Assembly: GCA_903970295.1 (NCBI GenBank)
Contig: CAJCHQ010000751.1
Location: 1-7,461 of the forward strand
DNA length: 7,461 nt
Direction of reading: 5' to 3'
Source of the DNA: Bryobacterales bacterium
GTDB taxonomy: Bacteria; Cyanobacteriota; Vampirovibrionia; Obscuribacterales; Obscuribacteraceae
Below are positions 1 to 6,425 of the stretch, one piece after another. Every line of letters starts with the position of its first letter. The stretch's first letter is position 1. A program made the position numbers and the translations under genes. Below the pieces are notes generated by a model, which saw only the letters and a program-made list of their open reading frames with translations, did no database searches and had not been told where the DNA came from.

Positions 1-2721
1 CGCATTGACTTGATCTTTTTTCACGCTGGCATATTTTTTCGCCACCGCATCCAATTCGGCGGCCCCCAGACCGAGAAATTCGAATTCGGCCAGAGCCCGG
101 GCAATGCCCAGAGACGAAGCCAGACCAACCGTGAACGAGCCGACGGCTCTACCTGATTCTTTCGCTAATTCATCGTCGGTGATGCCGTTCTCGAGATAGT
201 CGTTTAAAACCTCGTTGACCAGAGCAAGCGCCCGGTCGACATTGCTTGGATTGACCGAAAAGGTAATAGACCAGGGCGCACTACCGTATGCGGTATCACT
301 GAAAGAGGAGTTTATGCCGTAAGTCAAACCGGCCCGGTCGCGTACGACATTGCCCAGGCGAGACGTAATCGTGTCTTGCCCGAGCGCGGCATTAGCCAGC
401 TTGGCGGCATAGAAATCAGAACCCAAGCGGCTCAAGAGAGTCGGATGCGCGATCACTATATCAGTGCTTTTCTTGTCTGCGAGATTAATCTCTATGCGAC
501 GCCTTTCCGCCGGCAAAGGCGCTTGATCGATTTTTATTTTGTCCGGGCTCGCACCTTGCCAATCACCGAAATTTTCTTCGATCAGAGCTATTGTCTCTGC
601 CAGTCCGATGTCTCCAACAACGACAATGACTGTCGACTTAGGACTGTACAAGCGGGCGTGAGTCGACTGCAATTCGGTCGGCTCGAGTGACATCAGTTGA
701 CTGAGCTGTTCGGCGAAAGTGCGTTCATAAAAGGGATGGTCTTCAGCATAAATTTCGCGGCGCAATCGATTCCACGCCTGCATCTTGGTGTTATTGACTG
801 CTTCGGTGTATCGAGCCTGCCATTCAATTTTAGTCTTAGCTAATTCATCCTCGAGAAAAAGCGGCCGTCTCATTACGTCCGCCATCAGCTTGACGAAAAA
901 GGGCATGTCTTCAGCCACAACATGAGTGCCGAACGAGGAGCGGTAATTATCCGAAGAAAATTCGAGAGCACCAGAGATCCCCATATTTTCGAGCTTTTCA
1001 GCAATATCTAGTTTGGAAAAGTTAGCTGAACCTTTGGTCAAAAGATCAGCGACCACTTCTGGCACATTGCCATTGGCATTCAGGCTGAATACTTTTCCCG
1101 CCCGCACAATGGCAGTGATGGCCACGGATCCAGTGCCTGGATTTTGTAAATATAAAAGCGTCAGTCCGTTCGGCAAAACCTTTTTGACGGTCTTTTCAGC
1201 GAATGGCCAGATTCGTTTTTGACCCTTTTTCACTTTCACCATCGGTGGGCGCAACGCCAACAACTCTTTCAAATCAGCACCCTGGTCTAAAATAGCATGG
1301 CTGGAGTGATCAGTCCCGGTATTACCGGCGGTTTCCACATGACCATTGCCGTTCTCTTCCTCTTCGAACTCATCAACCTCTGAGTCGACTTCGAGACTTC
1401 CTTCTTCACGAGGAATGAATGTGCCGACAGTTCGGTTGACGCGCTCCAAATATTTTCTGGCAACGCGCTGGATGTCTTCAGGCTTGACCAGGTCAAAATT
1501 ATCGTCATATTCCATGAGCCAGTGCCAATCAGCCTTCGATTCAGCCTCCCCAAGCATGAACGCAAGACTGCTGGGATCGGCTTTGGAAAGAATTGTGCCC
1601 TTGCGATTGGCACTTTTTGCACGAGCCAGTTCTTCTGCGGCAACCGGAGCCGTCTTCAATCGCTCGAGTTCATTCTGCAGTGCAGCTTCCACGGCGGCAA
1701 TTTCCACACCCGGGTTGAGCGTAGCACCGACAATGAACAAACCTGGATCGCGCAGGTCATCGTGCCGGGCAAAGACATCCGAAGCCAGGGAAGTATCGAT
1801 CAACGCCTTGTAGAGACGACTCGAACGCTCATAGGTGCTGCCAAGAATGTGACGCATTGCCGCCAACGGATAGTTGTCTTTGTGTGCCGCCTCTGGCACA
1901 TGGAAGCCGAACCAAACCCTAGGCAAATCACCGGCGCGGTTGATTTCCAGACGGCGCTCACCTTCTTGAGCCGGCTCGGTAGTGTATACCTGTGGTATTG
2001 GTTTTGGTGCCGTGGGCAATTTGCCAAAATGCTTCTGCATCAATTGCATCGAATTATTGGTCTCGATATCACCCACGAGAATAACTGTGGCATTGTTGGG
2101 CCAATAGAAGGTGTTATAGAATTCCCGCAAGCGATCCATTGGCACACCTTCGACATCCGAACGCCAACCAATCGTTGGATGGTGATATGGATGTTCGCGG
2201 AAAGCCACGGCATAAAGTTCTTTCTCTAACGCGTCTTCAGGATAATTTTCGCCACGCTCTAATTCGTTTCGTACAACCGACATTTCCGAGTCGTGATCTT
2301 CCTGGCGCAAAAGCAAGTTTCTCATGCGGTCGGCTTCGAGCTCGATGCATAGTTCGAGATATTCGTTCGGCACTACTTCAAAATAACTGGTGCGATCGAA
2401 CCATGTGGTGGCGTTCCAGTAAGCGCCTATTTGAGTGAGCAAATCATCTAATCCGTTGCCTTTTTCCGGATTGTGCTTTTTCGTGCCTTTGAACAACATG
2501 TGTTCCAGAAAGTGTGTCGAACCCGTGTAGCCCACACCTTCGTTGCGACTGCCGACTTTATAGAGTACCAGTAGCGTGATTACGGGAGCCGTGTGATTGG
2601 CAACGAGCAGAACCTTTAACCCGTTTTGTAATTTGTATTCGGCAACGCCATGTTCTTCGGTAATCTTTTCGATGCCCAACTGAGAAAGGTCAGTCGCTAG
2701 TTCGGTACTGGTATTGCTCAT
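1..2721 (-). CDS. M16 family zinc metallopeptidase, two fused halves (C-terminus cut by window edge)
   Basis: I read this frame on the minus strand from an ATG at 2721 to base 1 with no stop: 907 codons are visible and the end lies outside the window. The N-terminal half carries the inverted zinc motif HFLEH (H70, E73, H74; E73 is the catalytic base). The downstream ligand helix has E146 and E153, seven residues apart as in pitrilysin; E153 is the likely third ligand. A VILVGDI strand follows near residue 215. Residues about 440-495 form an acidic Gly/Asn-rich linker. The second half has a VIVVVGDI strand near 697 and the RDRAGLTYG substrate-binding motif (R794-G802), but no HxxEH, so it is the usual inactive half. 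M16 enzymes enclose peptides between their two halves and degrade or process them. No signal peptide is visible, so it is probably cytosolic. This ATG is the only ATG, GTG or TTG between the upstream in-frame stop (2833-2835) and the conserved domain; its ribosome site (AGAGAAG) is weak. It is transcribed away from the SDR gene. Confidence 0.95.
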   Translation of the reverse strand, partial: MSNTSTELATDLSQLGIEKITEEHGVAEYKLQNGLKVLLVANHTAPVITLLVLYKVGSRNEGVGYTGSTHFLEHMLFKGTKKHNPEKGNGLDDLLTQIGAYWNATTWFDRTSYFEVVPNEYLELCIELEADRMRNLLLRQEDHDSEMSVVRNELERGENYPEDALEKELYAVAFREHPYHHPTIGWRSDVEGVPMDRLREFYNTFYWPNNATVILVGDIETNNSMQLMQKHFGKLPTAPKPIPQVYTTEPAQEGERRLEINRAGDLPRVWFGFHVPEAAHKDNYPLAAMRHILGSTYERSSRLYKALIDTSLASDVFARHDDLRDPGLFIVGATLNPGVEIAAVEAALQNELERLKTAPVAAEELARAKSANRKGTILSKADPSSLAFMLGEAESKADWHWLMEYDDNFDLVKPEDIQRVARKYLERVNRTVGTFIPREEGSLEVDSEVDEFEEEENGNGHVETAGNTGTDHSSHAILDQGADLKELLALRPPMVKVKKGQKRIWPFAEKTVKKVLPNGLTLLYLQNPGTGSVAITAIVRAGKVFSLNANGNVPEVVADLLTKGSANFSKLDIAEKLENMGISGALEFSSDNYRSSFGTHVVAEDMPFFVKLMADVMRRPLFLEDELAKTKIEWQARYTEAVNNTKMQAWNRLRREIYAEDHPFYERTFAEQLSQLMSLEPTELQSTHARLYSPKSTVIVVVGDIGLAETIALIEENFGDWQGASPDKIKIDQAPLPAERRRIEINLADKKSTDIVIAHPTLLSRLGSDFYAAKLANAALGQDTITSRLGNVVRDRAGLTYGINSSFSDTAYGSAPWSITFSVNPSNVDRALALVNEVLNDYLENGITDDELAKESGRAVGSFTVGLASSLGIARALAEFEFLGLGAAELDAVAKKYASVKKDQVNA

Positions 2722-2807
2722 CTTTACTTCTCTATGTCGCCACGTGCCTACCTGATCTACTAAGATTACCGCGTTATTCTTCTGATCAGCGTTTGCCGGA
2801 GCGCGGT

Positions 2808-2836
2808 CGAATAATTGTTTAACCGCCGGTTGTCAA
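2808..2836 (-). promoter_or_regulatory. candidate sigma70-type promoter for the M16 peptidase gene
   Basis: On the minus strand a perfect TTGACA (2836-2831) is followed after 17 bases by TATTCG (2813-2808), which matches only three of six positions of a -10 box. It would start transcription about 80-90 bases before the peptidase ATG. The -35 box lies in the right arm of an inverted repeat. The weak -10 makes this tentative. Confidence 0.3.
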
Positions 2837-2839
2837 ACA
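2816..2839. repeat. imperfect inverted repeat in the divergent intergenic region
   Basis: TGTTTAACCG (2816-2825) is mirrored around C2826 by CGGTT (2827-2831) and, after a three-base bulge GTC, AAACA (2835-2839). It overlaps the -35 and spacer of the candidate peptidase promoter and ends 12 bases before the SDR start codon. A dimeric repressor operator is possible. No protein is assigned. Confidence 0.4.
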
Positions 2840-2851
2840 CAGAGATTCATT

Positions 2852-3778
2852 ATGTTAATCGCCATCACCGGAGGCACTGGCTTTCTCGGCAGGCATCTGA
2901 GCGAGGCCCTGCTCGCGGCCGGGCACGAAATCCGCATACTCAGCCGCACTGCGGCCGTCTCGAGCAATGTGCCGCCCGCAGTCGATCATCCCTCGGTGAG
3001 CTTTCGCACTCTTTCTTTAGACGACAATGAAAAACTTGACGAAGCACTGGCCGGCTGTGATGCCATCGCCCATTTAAGCGGCATCAATCGCGAAATCAAA
3101 AAAGGCGATTTCCAGGACTGTCACGTGCAATCCACTAAAAACATACTGGGTGCCGCTCAGAGAGTCGGTCTCAAGAAAATCATCTACATCAGCTATTTGA
3201 GAGCGCGTCCGGATCAAACTTCCGGGTATTTGCAATCGAAGTGGGATGGCGAGGAAGTGCTGAGAAAGGGCCCTCTCGCTTACACAATTATCAAGCCTGG
3301 TATATGTTTTGGGCGCCATGACCAGATGATTGCAAGCATCGTCAAAACTCTCGAATTGACGCCGATTTTCAGCTTCTTCACGACCGTGGGCTGGCTCGAA
3401 AAGACTGTTCGGCCGATTGCCGCCGCCGATCTGGCACGAGTTATGGTGGCAGCCCTGACTGAATCGCAGCTGGATCGAAAAACCGTGGCAGTAGTCGGTC
3501 CGGAAGAATTGAAACTGAGCGAAGCGGTGCAAAGAGTGGCGAAAGCAATCAACAAAACTGTTGTGATTTTGCCGGTGCCGGCTTTTGCGCAGTACGCGCT
3601 CGCCTGGTCTATGGAAAGACTGATGAAATATCCAATCATCTCTGTGCCCCAGATTAGAATGCTTGCAGAAGGGATCAGTCAGTCGGTTGGAAACGTTGAC
3701 CCGTTGCCGATCGAGCTACAACCAAAGACTTATTTCACAGAAGAGGAAATCAGTCTGAGCCTCGATCGAATCAGCTAA
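2852..3778 (+). CDS. atypical short-chain dehydrogenase/NAD(P)-dependent epimerase family protein (NDUFA9-like)
   Basis: The 308-residue product has an N-terminal Rossmann fold: a beta strand then TGGTGFLG (residues 6-13), the GxxGxxG dinucleotide-binding loop. ILSR (29-32) sits at the end of the second strand and AIAHLSG (71-77) at the fourth. A YLQSK segment (Y126, K130) matches the SDR YxxxK pair, followed by YTIIKPGICFG (144-154) and a VRPIAAADLARVM stretch (196-208) typical of the NDUFA9-like and NmrA-like atypical SDRs. Length fits that group, which includes an accessory complex I subunit and various NAD(P)-binding proteins of unknown substrate. The substrate here cannot be read from sequence. 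The usual second serine of the SSxxA segment is Tyr115 (S114-Y115), so catalysis is uncertain. AGAGA lies six bases before the ATG as a weak ribosome site. The TPR gene follows 47 bp downstream on the same strand. Confidence 0.88.
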   Translation: MLIAITGGTGFLGRHLSEALLAAGHEIRILSRTAAVSSNVPPAVDHPSVSFRTLSLDDNEKLDEALAGCDAIAHLSGINREIKKGDFQDCHVQSTKNILGAAQRVGLKKIIYISYLRARPDQTSGYLQSKWDGEEVLRKGPLAYTIIKPGICFGRHDQMIASIVKTLELTPIFSFFTTVGWLEKTVRPIAAADLARVMVAALTESQLDRKTVAVVGPEELKLSEAVQRVAKAINKTVVILPVPAFAQYALAWSMERLMKYPIISVPQIRMLAEGISQSVGNVDPLPIELQPKTYFTEEEISLSLDRIS

Positions 3779-3825
3779 AATAAAGGCTGAAACCTATATA
3801 CATCAAGATACGACGCTGGTCTGGA

Positions 3826-5034
3826 ATGAAAAATATCGACAGAAGAAGCGCCACTCGCGCTCATATGATCATGGCTGTGCTGGTTGGCGCATCCCTCTTC
3901 ATGGTTCAGCCGGCCAAAGCTGGCGAAACGGAATGGAAAAAATATTCGCGCCAGGGAGCTACCGCCTACGAGCAGGCCAATTGGGGGCAGGCCGAGCGCA
4001 TGTTCAAGTTGGCGCTCAAAGAAGCAGAGCCCTTCGGAGCGAAAGATCTGCGGCTGGCTTCCAGCCTGACTAATTTGGGTGTGCTCTATAACTTCCGCAA
4101 TCAGCCAGCCAAAGCAGCGCCACTTTTCGAACGTGCAATTGCCGTCAAACAAGCAGCTCTGGGTCCGGAAAATCCGGAAGTAATAGCCAGCGTCGGCAAA
4201 TTATGCCAGTTCTACTTGGCCCACCATGACACAGCCAAAGCCGATCCGCTGGCTGCGAAATTAATTGCTTTCGGTCAAAAAATTGTCAGTGACAGGCAGC
4301 AGGTCAATTCGAGCTTTGCTAAATTGAGCGATTTCTATCAGAGCCATCACGAATTGGAAGATGCTGAAGTTTTAGTCAAGCAAGCCCAGGATCAAACTCA
4401 GAAATCGGCTGCCAATCAGGATCTCGAGTTTGCTGTCGTGTTGGACGGCTTGGGCGAATCGTTCAAATCGGACAATCGATTGGCTCTAGCCGAACAGCTG
4501 TATGCCAATGCGCTGAGCATTAGAGAACAATCATTACCTGCCACGCACATGGCACTGGCAGCCAGTTGCGAGCATCTGGCCAAATTGTATTTGCAACAAA
4601 ACAAATACACTCAAGCAGAACCATTGTTCAAACGTGCGCTAGACATCAGCATCAAAAACTTCGGCGATCAAAAGCCCGAGTCATTAGCTCGAATAGACAG
4701 CCTGGCAACTTGTTATTGGAAATCGGGCAAAAGCAAAGATGCCGAAACATTGTTCAGGCGGGAAGCTGAAATTGCTCGCACCAATTATGGCAAAGATAGT
4801 CTATATACCGCCAACGCCGATCTCGCTCTCGGCTCTTTTCTGCTCAAACAGGGGCGCTGCGCCGAAGCTGCAACTTGTCTCGGTCAGGCCCTCAGCATCT
4901 TCGAAAAAGTGAACGGACCACAGCATTTGTCTCTTTCTCCAATTCTCGACAGCTATGCAGAAGCCCTCGACAGAAGCAATCGCAAAAACGAAGCTCGCAA
5001 ACTGGCCGCCCGCGCCAAAGCCATTCGCGGTTAG
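3826..5034 (+). CDS. exported TPR-repeat protein (kinesin-light-chain-like repeats)
   Basis: The 402-residue product begins with a Sec signal peptide: basic residues (K2, R6, R7, R11), a hydrophobic core around 14-28, and a cleavage site after AKA (30-32). The mature protein is almost entirely TPR helices. Repeat starts fall near residues 37, 78, 120, 162, 203, 245, 287, 329 and 371, the 42-residue register of TPR_10/TPR_12 (kinesin light chain) repeats. Clear units include QAEPLFKRALDI (263-274) and LAEQLYANALSI (221-232). TPR superhelices bind peptides or scaffold complexes, so this is probably a periplasmic or surface binding protein; no partner can be named. No enzymatic domain or membrane anchor is present. 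The start at 3826 is preferred over M14 and M16 because it supplies the basic n-region, although no good Shine-Dalgarno is visible. It may be read through from the SDR gene, and it converges with the glycine-zipper gene. Confidence 0.92.
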   Translation: MKNIDRRSATRAHMIMAVLVGASLFMVQPAKAGETEWKKYSRQGATAYEQANWGQAERMFKLALKEAEPFGAKDLRLASSLTNLGVLYNFRNQPAKAAPLFERAIAVKQAALGPENPEVIASVGKLCQFYLAHHDTAKADPLAAKLIAFGQKIVSDRQQVNSSFAKLSDFYQSHHELEDAEVLVKQAQDQTQKSAANQDLEFAVVLDGLGESFKSDNRLALAEQLYANALSIREQSLPATHMALAASCEHLAKLYLQQNKYTQAEPLFKRALDISIKNFGDQKPESLARIDSLATCYWKSGKSKDAETLFRREAEIARTNYGKDSLYTANADLALGSFLLKQGRCAEAATCLGQALSIFEKVNGPQHLSLSPILDSYAEALDRSNRKNEARKLAARAKAIRG

Positions 5035-5056
5035 AACCAGAGTCTCAGCAGATCAG

Positions 5057-5077
5057 AGTCAGGTTTGAAAACTGACT
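5057..5077. terminator. weak hairpin between the convergent genes, possible shared terminator
   Basis: AGTCAG (5057-5062) and CTGACT (5072-5077) form a perfect 6-bp stem with a nine-base loop in the 63-bp gap between the converging TPR and glycine-zipper genes. There is no T-run on either strand, so it is not a classical intrinsic terminator. It is listed because of its position. Confidence 0.2.
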
Positions 5078-5097
5078 GCCTTGACCTCGCGCCCGAC

Positions 5098-6249
5098 TTA
5101 GAACACACCACCTGAAGCCGGCTGTTGTACAGTGCCATTGGCGTCCGGAATGCTGACTGGTTGATCGAGCTGGATTTCCATATCGGTTCCCGAGGGAATG
5201 GTGACATCGCGGCCCTTGCGCAAAAGCATATCAGCGACACCAACGCCACCGCCAATTGCCGCTCCTGACCAGGCTCCCATGCCTGCTCCGTGACCACCGC
5301 CGGCAATCGCACCCACCCCTGTCCCTAGAGCCGCACCAAGACCGGCACCAAGGCCGCCCCGAATCGCAGTCTGACCGACTTTGGCCATGCCGCCTTCGCC
5401 GCGCAGTTGGCCGTCATTCTTTTGTTTATATTTGCCGGCGCCACTCGACAAATGAGCCTGAATCGGAACCGTTACCCCGCTGGGCAGACGAAGCTGGTTA
5501 AAAGTAATACTCAAAGCGCCGGAGCGGCTCAACCTCCGTCCCGCTTCAGCTGAAGTAATTTGACCCGCAACCACCGAACCCGCAGGGATCGATGAATAGC
5601 CACCGAGCTGAACTGGCTGCGTCACAGCCGCTTCAATGAAATCGCCCTCTTTAGCGATCTGAGTAGAAATCGAGGTTCTCAAGGCCACCTGGATTGACGT
5701 ACCGGCTTGAGCATAGGCGACACTTCCCTGTTGTTGAGGGTAGACTGACTGCTGTCCGCCGTATTGAGGTGGTGGTCCACCATATGATTGTTGCCCGCCA
5801 TATTGCGGCGGCGGTCCACCGTACTGGGGGGCCCCGTATTGCTGCTGCCCACCATACTGCGGCGGCGGTCCGCCATAGGGCGCTCCGTACTGGGCCTGTC
5901 CGCCGTACTGGGGCGGAGGACCACCATATTGAGGTGGGGCTGCGTAATTCGTTGGCGGCGCGAACGCTCCCTGACCCGGTTGCGCATAGGCAGGCGGAGC
6001 ATAAGCGTTCTGAGCAGGCGGGGCATAGGCATTCTGAGCGGGAGGAGCGTAGTCAGTCTGGGCCGGCGGTGCGTATGTATTTTGAGCCGGTGCAGCCGCA
6101 GGCGGTTGTGCATACTGAGGCTGTTCATAACCCTTCTGCTGGCTGAGATCGGCTTGTGCAAAGGAGACTGCCGGCATCGTCGCCATCATTATCGCCACCA
6201 TAACTGGTGTCAAAATGGCTGCGCGTTTATGAAATTGGACCGACAACAT
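5098..6249 (-). CDS. exported Pro/Gln/Tyr/Gly-repeat protein with a beta-rich domain and glycine zipper
   Basis: From the ATG at 6249 the product is 383 residues. An ATG at 6294 would add 15 residues, but the 6249 start has AAGGA nine bases upstream and puts the signal peptide at the very N-terminus: K8-R9, a hydrophobic core, and cleavage near SFA-QA (after residue 31 or 33). Residues about 36-175 are low complexity: four APPAQNAY-type units, then four PPPQYGG units with QQ or YGAP spacers, probably disordered. Residues about 183-258 (GTSIQVALRT through VTVPIQAHLSS) look beta-rich, with an IPAGSVVAGQI turn that loosely recalls VirB10/TrbI-like beta domains. Residues 287-327 form a long glycine zipper (GLGAGLGAALGTGVGAIAGG onward) like those of outer-membrane glycine-zipper proteins. 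The C-terminus (336-357) returns to a beta motif, IPSGTDMEIQLDQPV, echoing the GTSIQVAL motif. I infer an envelope protein associated with the outer membrane or surface. I do not recognise a named family for the whole protein. Confidence 0.85.
   Translation of the reverse strand: MLSVQFHKRAAILTPVMVAIMMATMPAVSFAQADLSQQKGYEQPQYAQPPAAAPAQNTYAPPAQTDYAPPAQNAYAPPAQNAYAPPAYAQPGQGAFAPPTNYAAPPQYGGPPPQYGGQAQYGAPYGGPPPQYGGQQQYGAPQYGGPPPQYGGQQSYGGPPPQYGGQQSVYPQQQGSVAYAQAGTSIQVALRTSISTQIAKEGDFIEAAVTQPVQLGGYSSIPAGSVVAGQITSAEAGRRLSRSGALSITFNQLRLPSGVTVPIQAHLSSGAGKYKQKNDGQLRGEGGMAKVGQTAIRGGLGAGLGAALGTGVGAIAGGGHGAGMGAWSGAAIGGGVGVADMLLRKGRDVTIPSGTDMEIQLDQPVSIPDANGTVQQPASGGVF
5756..5937 (-). repeat. in-gene tandem repeats coding for PPPQYGG
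   Basis: On the minus strand, four clear copies of a roughly 21-24 base unit coding PPPQYGG are separated by short variable spacers coding QQ, QAQYGAPY or QQQYGAPQY. Copies differ mainly at third codon positions, which points to past DNA-level duplication followed by selection on the protein. A partial PPQYGG copy lies at the right edge of the array. Confidence 0.8.
5992..6087 (-). repeat. 24-bp minisatellite coding APPAQNAY, four copies
   Basis: Four head-to-tail 24-base units lie at 5992-6015, 6016-6039, 6040-6063 and 6064-6087. On the plus strand they share a GGCGG..GC(A/G)TA...TTCTGAGC-like pattern; the two left units are nearly identical and the right ones more diverged. Each keeps the reading frame and adds eight residues of the APPAQxxY type. 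Confidence 0.85.
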
Positions 6250-6258
6250 GGAAATTAT

Positions 6259-6263
6259 TCCTT
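6259..6263 (-). promoter_or_regulatory. ribosome binding site that sets the start of the glycine-zipper gene
   Basis: AAGGA on the minus strand (6263-6259) lies nine bases before the ATG at 6249. It favours that start over the ATG at 6294 and is the clearest Shine-Dalgarno in the window. It is embedded in AAGGAATAA, whose GGAATAA core is complementary to an upstream leader segment. Confidence 0.65.
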
Positions 6264-6328
6264 TTTGCAGACGCTCAAACTCAGAGAAAACCAAAGGCTC
6301 TCAGCCTACAGATTGAACTAATACCATG

Positions 6329-6376
6329 TTATTCCAAACTCAGGAATAAAGACAATTTTCTTTGCACCTTTATTCC
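6329..6376. promoter_or_regulatory. interlocking inverted repeats in the glycine-zipper gene leader
   Basis: On the plus strand TTATTCC (6329-6335), GGAATAAAG (6343-6351) and CTTTATTCC (6368-6376) occur in a row. The middle segment can pair over 7 bp with the left one (7-base loop) or over 9 bp with the right one (16-base gap), but not both. A further TTATTCC (6255-6261) is the complement of the ribosome site region of the minus-strand gene. This could be an operator, an RNA switch, or both. Confidence 0.5.
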
Positions 6377-6397
6377 CCCGAAACAATCAATTGTCAA
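6369..6397 (-). promoter_or_regulatory. candidate sigma70-type promoter for the glycine-zipper gene
   Basis: On the minus strand a perfect TTGACA (6397-6392) is followed after 17 bases by AATAAA (6374-6369), four of six matches to TATAAT. Transcription would start near 6362, leaving a leader of about 110 bases. The -10 box overlaps the right arm (6368-6376) of the inverted repeat, which suits operator control. A weaker alternative uses TTGTCT (6355-6350) with TAACAT (6331-6326). Confidence 0.4.
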
Positions 6398-6419
6398 GGC
6401 CGCCAAAGGACATTACCAT
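6391..6419 (+). promoter_or_regulatory. candidate sigma70-type promoter for the gene at 6521
   Basis: TTGTCA (6391-6396, five of six) and TACCAT (6414-6419, four of six) are separated by exactly 17 bases. The start would be near 6426, giving a leader of about 95 bases. The -35 box overlaps the -35 box of the opposing promoter by five bases, so the two probably compete. Confidence 0.35.
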
Positions 6420-6425
6420 AGTCTC

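Noticed and set aside
1522..2229. 235-codon open frame on the plus strand
   Set aside because: It lies wholly antisense to the M16 peptidase in the codon-aligned complementary frame. Its product shows no recognisable motif, and the peptidase frame explains the sequence.
3074..3639. Minus-strand open frames of 152 and 119 codons
   Set aside because: They are antisense to the SDR gene, which has a clear Rossmann motif and full-length family agreement.
3771..3790. TCAGC/GCTGA pairing over the SDR stop codon as a terminator
   Set aside because: Only 5 bp with a ten-base A-rich loop and no T-run. The TPR gene follows 47 bp later on the same strand, so readthrough is at least as likely.
3829..3870. 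Twin-arginine signal in the TPR protein
   Set aside because: R6-R7 are followed by S-A-T rather than the x-F-L-K consensus, and the h-region is typical of Sec export.
6250..6294. Upstream ATG at 6294 as the start of the glycine-zipper gene
   Set aside because: It would add 15 residues before the signal peptide, including charged residues, and lacks a ribosome site as good as AAGGA before the ATG at 6249.
5694..6321. Long Arg/His-rich and Leu/Arg/Ser-rich open frames (150 and 177 codons, plus strand) and a 160-codon frame on the minus strand at 5679-6161
   Set aside because: They are shadows of the repetitive Pro/Gln/Tyr/Gly region; a repeat in phase with the codons keeps several frames open. 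None has the signal peptide or domain structure of the 5098-6249 gene.
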